A stretch of DNA of 64,000 nucleotides from assembly GCA_028277945.1 (NCBI GenBank), contig JANQFH010000068.1, positions 248,001 to 312,000 on the forward strand. Reading direction: 5' to 3'. Origin of the DNA: Oligoflexia bacterium. Its GTDB lineage: Bacteria > Bdellovibrionota_G > JANQFH01. The translations under genes and the position numbers were made by a program. The notes beneath the pieces are model-generated. The model did no database searches. It saw nothing but the letters and a program-made list of their open reading frames with translations, and was not told where the DNA came from. Shown piece by piece: positions 26,936-35,967 of this stretch. Position 1 is the stretch's first letter; each line of letters starts with the position of its first letter.

Positions 26936-28770
26936 TTGGTTGCCTTATGGACAATATGAATAGATTTCTTTGTCCTTGCTATGAGTCCGTCAAGATGATC
27001 CCCTGCACTTTTGTCGCTATGGAGTCCAAGGCGCGATACTTCAAGGTCGTGAAGCAGATCAGAAACCTGTTGCAGTTTTTCCTGTGTCAGAGAGTACTCT
27101 TGCAGAGCTCTCTGCAACTCCTCTTCGGTAACCAGGCCCGTAGGTAGCAACAGCCGCTCTTTCAGGTATTCACTGAAGGTGGTGTAGAGTTCTTCGTAGG
27201 TCGAGCGATCTTGTGCGGGTCGTTTTCTTGTTGTTCGCTGCAACACTTGCAGTCGCTGCCTCGCTCTTTTGGCAGCACTTTTTCTTAAACGGTCACGCAG
27301 GGTCGTGGGATCTTTACGACTCGCTGCACCTATAGCTAGAGAGCCGATGGCGATAAACAACGGCAGCAGCAAGAGGATGAGTACAAACGGTGAGGTTAGC
27401 CGCACACTTTGGCGGTCGCGTGTCTCGATTCCCGTGTGATTAGGCAGGATGTCTACAGCGAGCCGTTGCAGCTTACGGCTGGACAGCGGTGTCTGTACGG
27501 TGTCGCTAGCTGCGAACCCCCCGGAAGTTACGGTGTCTTCATCGGCAGCAGGAGTAACTCGGAAGTTTAACGAGTTGGTTGTCGCTCTTTTGTAGGTGGC
27601 GCTCTGTGGATCAAAGTAACTAAAGCTCAATGGCCCAATGGTGAGCTCGCCCTCTTCTAGAGGTACGATGGCACTCTTAAGACTACGGTATTGCAAGAGG
27701 CGATTGTTGCCAGCCTGTTTTGTCGCTTGAGTTGAGACCACAGGTTTGTCATCGTAGCGTTTAAAGCGGGTGGTTTCGCTCCACTCCGAAACAATGTCAC
27801 GTTTTAGGTTGATAGTTCCGCTTAACTCTGTGGTGACCGTTAGGGAGCTACCCTTAGCGATTTCGCGTATACCCTCAGGAGCGGAAAGCTGAGCACGCAA
27901 GCTGCCCACAAGCCCAGAGAAGTCTGATGGCTTGCCTGCCGTGGGTAAGGGTAGTACTTGGATGGTGTGTGGCTGGCTCGCTACGCTCACGGGTTCGCGA
28001 ATGCCGACGTTAAAGAAAGGATCGCGGAAAAAACGGTTGAAAAAATCATCGCGACTGCCTTGTGCCCGGACAATATGAAAGTCGAAGTATGCTGGGCTGA
28101 TGGTCAACTTACCTGGCTTGGTGGGATAAAAGGCCTTTTGCAAGCTGATAACTCGATAGAGCTGGCCTTTTACATTCTCGGCACTGTTGGTTGCTTCACC
28201 CATACTCTCGGCCCAAAAACCCTCGACCTCGGGTCCCGACAACTTTACGTCGTGGATCTGCGGTTGGTAGTAGAGGCGTAACGTATAGATAATCTGTTCG
28301 CCTACATAGGCGCGTGTTTTATCAACAGAGGAGCCGGTAAAATAGGCCGTCGTACTTGCGGCGTTATTTTGGGCGGTGGTGCGTTCCTGCACTGCAAAGG
28401 TTAGCGGTTGGCTGTGATAGGTCTTGCCCTGGTACTGCACACGAATGGGGTCTATGGTGAAGGTTCCCGGTCGCGACGGTATGAGCGTGTAGGCATACTG
28501 TTTGGCGATAGATTGGCGTCCGTTGACGATGGAAACGCTGGTGGAGGTAGAGGTCGATGTAAGACGGAAGTCCGCAAGCTCCGGAAGTTTAGGGTCGCTC
28601 GTTTCCTGGACGCCTTGCACCTCAACCACGAGCCGCATGACTTGGCCGACAACGGGGTTGGTCGGTTCGATACGCGGGTTGATCGTCACCGTCTGTGCCA
28701 GCAGCGCCGTCGGTGCCCACAAGCCTATGAGCAGATAGCACCCCATCTGCGGTTGCCATAACCCTCGCAT
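26932..28770 (-). CDS. batD: BatD-like protein
   Basis: A 612-residue protein. The signal peptide (about 1-24) is followed by a long beta-rich region with repeated Ig-like strands, including TRAYVGEQIIYTLRLYY, as in BatD. A transmembrane helix near residue 460 and a basic, helical cytoplasmic tail close the protein. The ATG at 28770 overlaps the batBC stop by one base (TAATG), so translation is coupled. BatD is thought to be a periplasmic partner of the BatA/B VWA proteins; its exact function is not settled. Confidence 0.85.
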   Translation of the reverse strand: MRGLWQPQMGCYLLIGLWAPTALLAQTVTINPRIEPTNPVVGQVMRLVVEVQGVQETSDPKLPELADFRLTSTSTSTSVSIVNGRQSIAKQYAYTLIPSRPGTFTIDPIRVQYQGKTYHSQPLTFAVQERTTAQNNAASTTAYFTGSSVDKTRAYVGEQIIYTLRLYYQPQIHDVKLSGPEVEGFWAESMGEATNSAENVKGQLYRVISLQKAFYPTKPGKLTISPAYFDFHIVRAQGSRDDFFNRFFRDPFFNVGIREPVSVASQPHTIQVLPLPTAGKPSDFSGLVGSLRAQLSAPEGIREIAKGSSLTVTTELSGTINLKRDIVSEWSETTRFKRYDDKPVVSTQATKQAGNNRLLQYRSLKSAIVPLEEGELTIGPLSFSYFDPQSATYKRATTNSLNFRVTPAADEDTVTSGGFAASDTVQTPLSSRKLQRLAVDILPNHTGIETRDRQSVRLTSPFVLILLLLPLFIAIGSLAIGAASRKDPTTLRDRLRKSAAKRARQRLQVLQRTTRKRPAQDRSTYEELYTTFSEYLKERLLLPTGLVTEEELQRALQEYSLTQEKLQQVSDLLHDLEVSRLGLHSDKSAGDHLDGLIARTKKSIHIVHKATK

Positions 28771-30491
28771 TACCAATCCTCTGTTGGTGTACGCTTCTTC
28801 CACATCTTGAGCTGTAATGCCTTTTTGAGTGCTTCGCGACCATCTTCTTCAACGGTAGCAAGCCACTGTTTGGCCTCTTCTGCAGCAAACTCCTTTTCTG
28901 TGTCCGGTTGCTTTTCTGCTGCGTCACGGCTTGACTCATCTGGGCGATCCCTTGTCTGTTGATCAAGACCTTGCTGTTGCTGCCGTTGCTCTGGGCTATC
29001 CTCAGGTTTCGGTTGCTGCTGGGATGATGGCTCGGATTCCTCGTTTTGTTCTTGCTGGTTGTTTTGCGGTTGCTTTTGTTGCTGCTCAAGGAGCTTTTTT
29101 GCTAGCTCGAGGTTGTGCTTTGCCTCTCTGTCATCGGCGGCAAGTTTCAGTGCCTGTTCGTAACTATCGATAGCCTCTTGATAGCGCTGTTGGCGAAAAA
29201 GTGCATTGCCACGATTATAGAATGCCTCTTGCTTGAGAAAGGGGTCTTGGGTATTGCTCGCTCGGCTGAATGCTTCTGCCGCCTCAGAAAATTTTCCCAA
29301 ACGGTAGTAGGCGTTGCCGCTGTTGAAGTGAATGGCGGCGTTGTCTGGATCATCTACCTGACCCCGGGCAAAATTTTGCAGCGCCTCGGCATACTGCTGG
29401 TTGTTGTATGCTTCGGTGCCCTGGCTCAGGGGTCCAGCAATCAGCGATTGCGGCGCAAGTAGAGGCGTTAACAGTAAGAGGGCCGCGAGCTGTTTCTTTG
29501 CCGGCGTTCTGGCAACCATGCCCTGCTGGAGTAGAAACAGCAGAATGGCACCAAGCAAGAAGATTTGATAGCGCTCATAGTACTGTTTACGCCGTTCCTG
29601 CCGCAAGTCGCTGTCACCAAAACGTCTACCAATGCCTTGTTCATACACTTGCTGTAGATCAAGGTCTCCAGCCACCGACCGGACATAGCCGCCGTCTGTC
29701 TGTGTGGCGATCTCTCTTAAGACGGTCTCGTTGAGCCTGGTGAGAATCACGTTACCCTGCTGGTCTTTACGAAAACCACTGCCATTTGCCGTAGGTATAG
29801 GAGCACCAGTAGGTGAGCCAATACCAACGACAAAAATCTTAACCTCTGCATCATTGGCTTTTTTTAGCGCACTCTGTAACTTTTGCTGATGGTCTTCACC
29901 ATCTGTGATCAGCAGGATACTCTTTTGGCGTGGACTCTGCGGTTCAAATCCCGCCACTGCTGTCTCAATGGCGCTGCCGAGATTTGTGCCCTGGACTGGA
30001 ATGAGATCGGTATTCAGGTAGTCGAGAAATATGCTGAAGGACTCTAAATCGTGCGTCAGCGGACAGAGTATATGACTCTCACCAGCAAAGGCCACTAGGC
30101 CGATGCGCTCACCCTGCAATACTTTTAACAGATCGACAATTTCGCGTCGGGCCCGTTCTAATCGAGTTGGCTGGAAGTCGGTGGCCCGCATACTATCGGA
30201 AACATCTACCAATACAAAGAGATCGCTGCCCCTATCACGTACTTGCATCCACTGAAATCCCCACTGCGGTCGGAGAAAGGCGAAGAAGAGCAGGACCATG
30301 GCAGAAAAACCAACGACTGCCTGCCACCTGCGCAGTTGCGGCCGAAACCGCGGCAGAATCTGCCGCAGGATTTCTGTCGTGGCAAGTTTCTGCAGAGCCT
30401 TCTGTTGTTGTAAGAGACTGTAAATCAGGATCATCCCCAGCACTAACAGTAGCCATGAGTAGATGAGGAATGTGCCATTAGCCAAACGCAT
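28770..30491 (-). CDS. BatB-BatC fusion: VWA domain plus TPR domain
   Basis: A 573-residue inner-membrane protein. Two N-terminal helices are followed by a von Willebrand A domain with an intact MIDAS (DVSDS near residue 93 and TDGED later), then another helix, TPR repeats (about 345-450) and a very Gln/Glu-rich, probably disordered tail. It combines the roles of BatB (VWA) and BatC (TPR). GGAGG lies 8 bases before the ATG at 30491, which overlaps the batA stop by one base (TGATG); an in-frame TTG just upstream is less likely. Confidence 0.85.
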   Translation of the reverse strand: MRLANGTFLIYSWLLLVLGMILIYSLLQQQKALQKLATTEILRQILPRFRPQLRRWQAVVGFSAMVLLFFAFLRPQWGFQWMQVRDRGSDLFVLVDVSDSMRATDFQPTRLERARREIVDLLKVLQGERIGLVAFAGESHILCPLTHDLESFSIFLDYLNTDLIPVQGTNLGSAIETAVAGFEPQSPRQKSILLITDGEDHQQKLQSALKKANDAEVKIFVVGIGSPTGAPIPTANGSGFRKDQQGNVILTRLNETVLREIATQTDGGYVRSVAGDLDLQQVYEQGIGRRFGDSDLRQERRKQYYERYQIFLLGAILLFLLQQGMVARTPAKKQLAALLLLTPLLAPQSLIAGPLSQGTEAYNNQQYAEALQNFARGQVDDPDNAAIHFNSGNAYYRLGKFSEAAEAFSRASNTQDPFLKQEAFYNRGNALFRQQRYQEAIDSYEQALKLAADDREAKHNLELAKKLLEQQQKQPQNNQQEQNEESEPSSQQQPKPEDSPEQRQQQQGLDQQTRDRPDESSRDAAEKQPDTEKEFAAEEAKQWLATVEEDGREALKKALQLKMWKKRTPTEDW

Positions 30492-31492
30492 CAAGGAATC
30501 CTCCGCAGCGCCGTACTCTCTGTTACCATAACACAGGCCATGAGCAGCAGTGCTGGCATAAGCAGGGTGGCAAAGAGGTCCGTATACTGATGATGTTCTT
30601 TGAACTTGATCTCTGTTCTTTCAAGCGCATCGATCTGGGTGTAGATTTTCCGTAGGGACTCTGTGTCCGTGGCATGAAAATAAAGACCGCCGGTGGTGAA
30701 GGCGATCTCTTTGAGCAGTTCTTCATCAAGTTCTAAACGCCGATTCACCATACGCGTGCCAAAAAATCCCTCCACTGGAAAAGGCACGGGTTCATCCGAG
30801 CCGACGCCAATCGTATAGATCTTGATGCCCAAAGCCTTGGCCATCTCAGCTGCCCTCTGTGGTTCAATGTCACCAGCGGTGTTTTTGCCGTCGGTCAACA
30901 AGATCATGACTTTGGACTGTGACGTAGAGGATTCCAGCCTCTTGCTAGCCACTGCAATGGCGGAACCCAGCGCGGTACCCCGACCTGCCATGCCAATGAA
31001 GATCCAATCCATAAACCGCTGCAGGATTCGGTGGTCTAGAGTTGGCGGACATTGCGTGAAGGCGCTTTCGCCAAAGACAACAATGCCTATCCGGTCTGCC
31101 TCTCTTCCCTTAATGAAGTCGGCAGCGACCTGTTTGACGATAGTAAGCCTATCTTGACGTTTGTCACCAGAGACAAAGTCCATTGCCTGCATACTTCCTG
31201 ATGTATCCAGGGTTAAGACAATATCAACACCCTCTGTGAGTCGTTCGATTTCGGTAGTTCCAGATTGCGGCCGTGCAAGGGCGATGATCATCAAGCTTAA
31301 AGCAGCAAAACGCAGGCTTGTTAGCACAGCAGCGGTAATCCGTGGACGTTGCGAGGCGTGTGGTTTGAGCCACTGCAACGTCGGTAGGTAGAGTGCCGCC
31401 GGCCGATGCCTTCTTCGATAAAACAACATGAGTGGTAACAGCAAGAACAGTGCAAAAGCCCAGGGAGATGCAAAGTGTAAATTAGAAACCAT
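30491..31492 (-). CDS. batA: BatA-like VWA-domain protein
   Basis: A 333-residue membrane protein with N-terminal helices at about 9-25 and 55-75, a periplasmic VWA domain, and a C-terminal helix. The MIDAS motif DTSGS is intact at residues 96-100, with the TDG partner in ILLTDGKNTAGD. The architecture is typical of BatA, one of two VWA partners of the MoxR ATPase. It follows the small membrane protein gene after 4 bp. Confidence 0.88.
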   Translation of the reverse strand: MVSNLHFASPWAFALFLLLPLMLFYRRRHRPAALYLPTLQWLKPHASQRPRITAAVLTSLRFAALSLMIIALARPQSGTTEIERLTEGVDIVLTLDTSGSMQAMDFVSGDKRQDRLTIVKQVAADFIKGREADRIGIVVFGESAFTQCPPTLDHRILQRFMDWIFIGMAGRGTALGSAIAVASKRLESSTSQSKVMILLTDGKNTAGDIEPQRAAEMAKALGIKIYTIGVGSDEPVPFPVEGFFGTRMVNRRLELDEELLKEIAFTTGGLYFHATDTESLRKIYTQIDALERTEIKFKEHHQYTDLFATLLMPALLLMACVMVTESTALRRIP

Positions 31493-31496
31493 GGCC

Positions 31497-32012
31497 TTAC
31501 TGCCTCTCCCCTATTGGCCGATGTCCTTCGGCAATCTCGTGCATGCTCTTTTCTACCCATTCCATATCATGGCTACTCGGTTGATTAGAGGCATACTTCA
31601 CAGGATCGATAACAGCGAAAAGACGACGGATTGTTGTCATCTCAGCATCGGAAAAATAGTAAGCGCGTTGCAATTGCTGCAGGACCTCTTCACTGGTGCG
31701 ATCGGTGGCGGGGAAGCGGTAGCGGCGTTCGATATATTCACGGAAGAGAAAGCTGAGTTGATAACAGTGCTCTACTCGGCTCAAGTTTTTTGTCGTGAGC
31801 CCTTCCATGGCGGCGATGAACCAATGGTAAGGATCGATCTCTTTGGTCAAGATTGTGCTGGTCTGTTTATGATGCCGCCAGCGCCACCATAGAAATATGA
31901 TAAGGGTTATAACGATGACCAGGGTTATCACCAGCCAGAGCCATAGCAGACTACTATCCTCTAGTGGGATAATGGGTCGAATGTCATAGATATCCTGTGG
32001 CTCTTGGTTCAT
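31497..32012 (-). CDS. Small membrane protein of the Bat operon (DUF4381-like)
   Basis: A 171-residue protein with one strong transmembrane helix near residues 24-42 (WLVITLVIVITLIIFLWW). A basic, helical cytoplasmic part contains YHWFIAAMEGL and a YIERRYRFPATDRTSEEV segment. DUF4381-type proteins occupy this place between the DUF58 and BatA genes in many operons of this kind. It overlaps the DUF58 stop by 4 bp. The function is unknown. Confidence 0.75.
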   Translation of the reverse strand: MNQEPQDIYDIRPIIPLEDSSLLWLWLVITLVIVITLIIFLWWRWRHHKQTSTILTKEIDPYHWFIAAMEGLTTKNLSRVEHCYQLSFLFREYIERRYRFPATDRTSEEVLQQLQRAYYFSDAEMTTIRRLFAVIDPVKYASNQPSSHDMEWVEKSMHEIAEGHRPIGERQ

Positions 32013-32887
32013 CGTTTTTTTTCCCGCTGGTGAAAGAAAGCCGCCAATACCTTCATATAGTCTTGGGTGCTATCGACAAATAGGCAGTGACCTCCAGCAC
32101 GATGGAGCGTCTGCTTTAAGTTTTCATTTTTACGTCGCAGTTGCAGCTGTAGTTGCTTCTGCAAACCTCTATTGCGCGTGTCTATGAGTAGGGATTCCCC
32201 GCTTTCCGGATCTTCCAGTTGGACAAGCCCCACTGCCGGCAATCCTCCCTCCATAGGATCTCGAATCGTAATACCGATGAGATCGTGCTTTTTTGCAGCA
32301 ATGGTAAGCGGTTGCTGAAAAGGTTTGGGGTCTATGAAGTCCGAGAGCACAAAGACCACGCCGCGTCTAAGCAGCAGCTGATTGAGAAAGCGTAGTGCCC
32401 TGGCAATGTCGGTTTTTTCACCGCGAGATTCAAACTGTAGGATTTCGCGAATGACTCGCCAGACGTGACCACGCCCCTTTTTTGGTAGGATGAAGCGCTC
32501 AACGTGATCGGTGAAGAGAATCAAGCCAACGTTGTCGTTGTTCTTGATCGCGGAAAAGGCGAGAATAGCGGCAAGTTCGGCAATGAGATTACGCTTGAGC
32601 GGACCCTTGGAACCAAAAATACCCGAAGAACTCATATCCGCGAGTAACATAACGGTAAGTTCGCGTTCTTCTCGGTAAATCTTAATGTAGGGCTCACCCA
32701 GTCTAGCGGTGACGTTCCAATCGATGTCGCGTACATCGTCGCCAGGAACATACTGGCGCACCTCTTGAAATTCCATACCCTTGCCACGAAAAGCCGATTG
32801 GTAGCTTCCCGCGACAGAGGCATTTACAAGGTGGTTGGTTTTGATGTGAATCTGTCGGACCTTACGTAGCAGCTCCGGGGACAGCAC
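32009..32887 (-). CDS. DUF58 domain protein
   Basis: A 292-residue cytoplasmic protein with the DUF58 core motif VPGDDVRDIDWNVTAR and the following YIKIYREERELTVML. DUF58 proteins have a degenerate VWA-like fold and nearly always travel with MoxR ATPases. The start is a GTG at 32887 with GGAGGAG 5 bases upstream. It begins 25 bp after moxR. Confidence 0.9.
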   Translation of the reverse strand: MLSPELLRKVRQIHIKTNHLVNASVAGSYQSAFRGKGMEFQEVRQYVPGDDVRDIDWNVTARLGEPYIKIYREERELTVMLLADMSSSGIFGSKGPLKRNLIAELAAILAFSAIKNNDNVGLILFTDHVERFILPKKGRGHVWRVIREILQFESRGEKTDIARALRFLNQLLLRRGVVFVLSDFIDPKPFQQPLTIAAKKHDLIGITIRDPMEGGLPAVGLVQLEDPESGESLLIDTRNRGLQKQLQLQLRRKNENLKQTLHRAGGHCLFVDSTQDYMKVLAAFFHQREKKR

Positions 32888-32912
32888 AGTTACTCCTCCA
32901 GACGCGCACGCC

Positions 32913-33911
32913 TCAAGGCACGTCGATACAATCGAGAATTTTTTGGATGATCTGGTCTGTGGTTAACTGCTCAGCCTCAGCCTCGTAAGTCAGGATGATA
33001 CGGTGACGTACCACATCTGGAAAGATGTTTTTAACATCCTGAGGTGTGACAAAGCCACGACCGCGTAGCAACGCAAGCGCTCGGGCAGCACGGTTCAGGT
33101 TGATGCAAGCTCGTGGAGAGGCACCAAATTGGATATAGGCAGCTATATCAAGCTGAAACTTTTCTGGTTGCCGTGTTGCACTGACAAGGTCGAGAATGTA
33201 GTTTTTTACCTTTTCATCAATGTAGACACTGTCGAGGAGTTGCTGGCCGCGCATAATGTCGTTCTTATCGATGACCGTGTTTACTGTGGGTGTCTCCTTC
33301 ATGCTCATGCGTTCCATAATGAGCCTCTCTTCATCTCGGCTTGGATAGTTGACGACCAACTTCATCATAAAGCGGTCTACCTGTGCCTCTGGAAGCGGAT
33401 ACGTGCCCTCTTGTTCGATGGGGTTTTGCGTTGCCATGACAAAAAAAGGTGTTGGCAGAGAAAACGTTTCACTACCAATGGTAATCTGACGCTCCTGCAT
33501 GGCCTCCAGCAGAGCCGACTGTACCTTGGATGGGGCGCGGTTGATTTCATCGGCAAGAATGATGTTTGCAAACAGCGGTCCCTGTTTAACGCTAAAGTCT
33601 CCGGATTTAGGGTTAAAAATCTGTGTGCCCACAAGGTCCGATGGCAACAGATCGGGTGTAAATTGGATGCGTTGAAAATCGGTATCAATTGCTGTGGCTA
33701 TGGTCCGGACGACTGTCGTCTTGGCAAGTCCTGGTACGCCTTCAACGAGGATGTGTCCATCAGCAAAGATTCCCACAAGTAAACGTTCGATCAAATAGTT
33801 TTGCCCGACAACAACTCGTGAAATCTCTGCTGTCAACCGCTTAACAAACTCTATTTCGGCAGCGATCTCTTCGGGCTTTTTAATGTTGGTCGCACCCTGC
33901 TGTGTCTGCAC
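32913..33911 (-). CDS. moxR: MoxR-family AAA+ ATPase
   Basis: A 332-residue AAA+ ATPase with Walker A GVPGLAKTT (58-66) and Walker B IILADE (117-122). The MoxR-specific ATQNPIEQEGTYPLPEAQ segment precedes sensor 1. The start is a GTG at 33911 preceded by AGGAGG at 9 bases; a longer frame runs back into grpE without a ribosome-binding site. The first 32 bp overlap the end of grpE. MoxR proteins act as chaperones that load metal or mature VWA partners, here the BatA/B proteins. Confidence 0.92.
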   Translation of the reverse strand: MQTQQGATNIKKPEEIAAEIEFVKRLTAEISRVVVGQNYLIERLLVGIFADGHILVEGVPGLAKTTVVRTIATAIDTDFQRIQFTPDLLPSDLVGTQIFNPKSGDFSVKQGPLFANIILADEINRAPSKVQSALLEAMQERQITIGSETFSLPTPFFVMATQNPIEQEGTYPLPEAQVDRFMMKLVVNYPSRDEERLIMERMSMKETPTVNTVIDKNDIMRGQQLLDSVYIDEKVKNYILDLVSATRQPEKFQLDIAAYIQFGASPRACINLNRAARALALLRGRGFVTPQDVKNIFPDVVRHRIILTYEAEAEQLTTDQIIQKILDCIDVP

Positions 33912-34581
33912 GGTTCTCTTCCTCCTTACGATACCTTCCCACCTGTACTCTGGCCGCACGGATGAGTCGGCCACTGATTTCGTAGCCTCGGCTTAGCTCT
34001 TTGACAACGATGTTGTCGATACTAGGATCGGCCCTCTCTTCTACTGCGACGGCCTCACACTTTTGTGGATCAAAGGGTTTGTCAATAACGTCAAGCACCT
34101 CGACACCAGCATCGGCTAACGTCTTTAAGAACTGCTGATGTACCATAGCAATACCCTCGACAATCTCGGGTGCATCGGTACGGGTGTTTTGCTCTTGAAG
34201 GGACTTTAAACTACGTTCCAGATTATCAACGACTTCAAGCAAGGGTGCAAACAGCTCAACTTTTAGATTGAGTAGGTCAGAGTCGAGTTGGCGCTCGAGC
34301 CTTTGTCGCATCTGTTTCTGTTCCTCCCGCAACGCCCGGATAGCACTGCCTAGTTGGCTGATCTCGTTTTCCTTCTGCTGGAGTTTCTTTTCAAGCTTTT
34401 CGACATGGCTTGGCAGCCTGGTCGTGGTGGTATCTCTGTCTTCATCGTCTAGCCGTGCCCAAAAACGTCGATCGTGCACGGCAAAGCTCTGATCTTCACC
34501 ACGCTCTCTCTCTTTTGGTGCCTCTTTCACTGGCTGCTTGGAGGCAGGTCGCTTCTTTTTTATCTTGGTTTTACGCTTCAT
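33880..34581 (-). CDS. grpE: GrpE-family nucleotide exchange factor
   Basis: A 233-residue protein. A Lys/Arg/Glu-rich, probably disordered N-terminus of about 55 residues precedes a long coiled coil (about 58-130). The GrpE head domain follows, with FDPQKCEAVAVEE and a closing GYEISGRLIRAARVQVG segment that matches the family. GrpE removes ADP from DnaK. It has a Cys where a His is common in the FDPxxHEA motif. dnaK and dnaJ are not nearby, and the gene is embedded in the Bat/MoxR operon, overlapping its neighbours on both sides. Confidence 0.85.
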   Translation of the reverse strand: MKRKTKIKKKRPASKQPVKEAPKERERGEDQSFAVHDRRFWARLDDEDRDTTTTRLPSHVEKLEKKLQQKENEISQLGSAIRALREEQKQMRQRLERQLDSDLLNLKVELFAPLLEVVDNLERSLKSLQEQNTRTDAPEIVEGIAMVHQQFLKTLADAGVEVLDVIDKPFDPQKCEAVAVEERADPSIDNIVVKELSRGYEISGRLIRAARVQVGRYRKEEENRADTAGCDQH

Positions 34582-34970
34582 GTGTGTGTCTCTTCCGTCT
34601 GTTGGACTTGCTTTACCATGGCGTCATTGCCCGCTTTCGTAAACGCCTGAGCGGCAAATTGTAGCTTGCCAGTGGCCAATGCTCTCTGTCCCAAGCGATC
34701 GTAGAGCTCTGGAGTGGGTTGCCGGCCTAGCTGCCTATACACCTTATCAAACAGAAAGAGATCGCCCTCTTCAAGAGCCTGCTCAGCAATGGCCTCTAGG
34801 GCTTTGCTATCTTCCACGCGATGAAAGAATTCAGCGGCATCGTTTAGGGCCCCGGCTGCAAGTAGGTTTTTGGCGGTTTTGCGCACAAGCTCGGGTTGGA
34901 CTTTGTCACCATAGAGCAGCCGCTGCTTTTCACGGTAGTCTGGCAATTTTATGGATTTTTTGCCCGTCAC
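34578..34970 (-). CDS. Small helical-repeat protein, unknown function
   Basis: A 130-residue soluble protein made of short amphipathic helices with A-x-x-L and F-x-x-A patterns (NDAAEFFHRVEDSKALEAIA), similar to TPR or HEAT-like repeats. The start is a GTG at 34970; GAAGAG just upstream is a possible ribosome-binding site. Its stop overlaps grpE by 4 bp, so it is the first gene of the Bat operon in this window. I do not recognise a family. Confidence 0.6.
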   Translation of the reverse strand: MTGKKSIKLPDYREKQRLLYGDKVQPELVRKTAKNLLAAGALNDAAEFFHRVEDSKALEAIAEQALEEGDLFLFDKVYRQLGRQPTPELYDRLGQRALATGKLQFAAQAFTKAGNDAMVKQVQQTEETHT

Positions 34971-35083
34971 GTCTCTTCTTGTTGCTAGCCTAACCTGCTA
35001 TTAGCGCTGGAAAAGTAATCACCACACCTTGCTCTGTCAAGCCTTGGCGTTACTGCGTCATCAGGTTATGCTGAGGACCAGGG

Positions 35084-35914
35084 ATGACGGTGGTCGCGGA
35101 TCTGCATATGCATAGTACCTACTCCGATGGTGTGCTCAAGCCGGAGGAGCTCTGCCGTCAGGCAGCGCTCAAGGGTTTGACGCATATCTCGATTACCGAT
35201 CACGACAACGTCGAGTTCTATATAAAGGATAGGTTCACCTCTTTGACGCAGCAGTTTGCCATAGGCATCATTCCCGGTGTGGAGTTGAGCTGTCTGCACA
35301 AGGACCGTCCCATGCATCTACTCGGCTATGGTTTTTCTCTTCAGGACAAATCGCTGGCGACAGTCTTGGGGCAGCAACAGCAGCACCGCCTGGAACGCGT
35401 TCGCCTCATTCTCGACAAACTCAACAGCTTGGGCGTGCCGCTTACACTCGAAGAGCTGGAAGACGCAGATGGCGCCACGACCTATGGAAGGCCTCATGTA
35501 GCCCGTGCGATGATGCGTGGGGGTTATGTGGGCTCCGTTGATGAGGCGTTTGCGCGTTATCTGGGCAGAGGCAAGCCAGCATACGTGCCAGCCGCGCAGC
35601 TCAAACTCATCGACGCTATTGAATTGGTTCGTAATGCCGGAGGGGTTGCCGCGCTCGCTCACCCTGGTCTCTACTACGGTGATGTGGAACAGGCCGCGGA
35701 GTTACTGGATCTGGGGCTGCAGGCCATAGAGGTCTCTCACCCTGCTCACAGTAGGACAGTGACACGACAGTGGCGGCAGTTTTGTCAGCAGCACGGTCTG
35801 GTGATGGCCGGCGGCTCTGATTTTCATGGCGATGACAAACCACCCCGTTCGATTGGTCAGCACGGGCTCAATGGCGTTGAACTGGAGAGCCTTAAGGCTC
35901 TTTTCAATGGCTAG
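35084..35914 (+). CDS. PHP-domain phosphoesterase (RNase AM/TrpH-like)
   Basis: A 276-residue PHP-fold enzyme. The metal motif [11 protein letters not shown] lies at the start, ITDHDN follows near residue 41, GVELS near 66, and late histidines sit in LAHPGLYY and GGSDFHG. The family (COG0613) includes 3',5'-nucleoside bisphosphate phosphatase and 5'-to-3' trimming RNase AM. The length and motifs fit this group. It precedes selD by 53 bp on the same strand, with a hairpin at its stop codon. Confidence 0.88.
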   Translation: MTVVADLHMHSTYSDGVLKPEELCRQAALKGLTHISITDHDNVEFYIKDRFTSLTQQFAIGIIPGVELSCLHKDRPMHLLGYGFSLQDKSLATVLGQQQQHRLERVRLILDKLNSLGVPLTLEELEDADGATTYGRPHVARAMMRGGYVGSVDEAFARYLGRGKPAYVPAAQLKLIDAIELVRNAGGVAALAHPGLYYGDVEQAAELLDLGLQAIEVSHPAHSRTVTRQWRQFCQQHGLVMAGGSDFHGDDKPPRSIGQHGLNGVELESLKALFNG

Positions 35915-35928
35915 ACTGGGTCCAGTCT
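35913..35928. terminator. Hairpin at the PHP gene stop codon
   Basis: A perfect inverted repeat AGACTGG-GT-CCAGTCT begins inside the stop codon of the PHP gene. No T-run follows, so it is not a standard intrinsic terminator. It could protect the 3' end, attenuate read-through into selD, or be incidental. Confidence 0.4.
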
Positions 35929-35967
35929 GAGGTTGAGTTCCCTAACAAAAGCGGCTATCCATGCGGC

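Noticed and set aside
29946-29962. tRNA T-arm-like sequence GGTTCAAATCC
   Set aside because: It lies inside batBC, the stem pairs poorly, and no acceptor or anticodon arm surrounds it.
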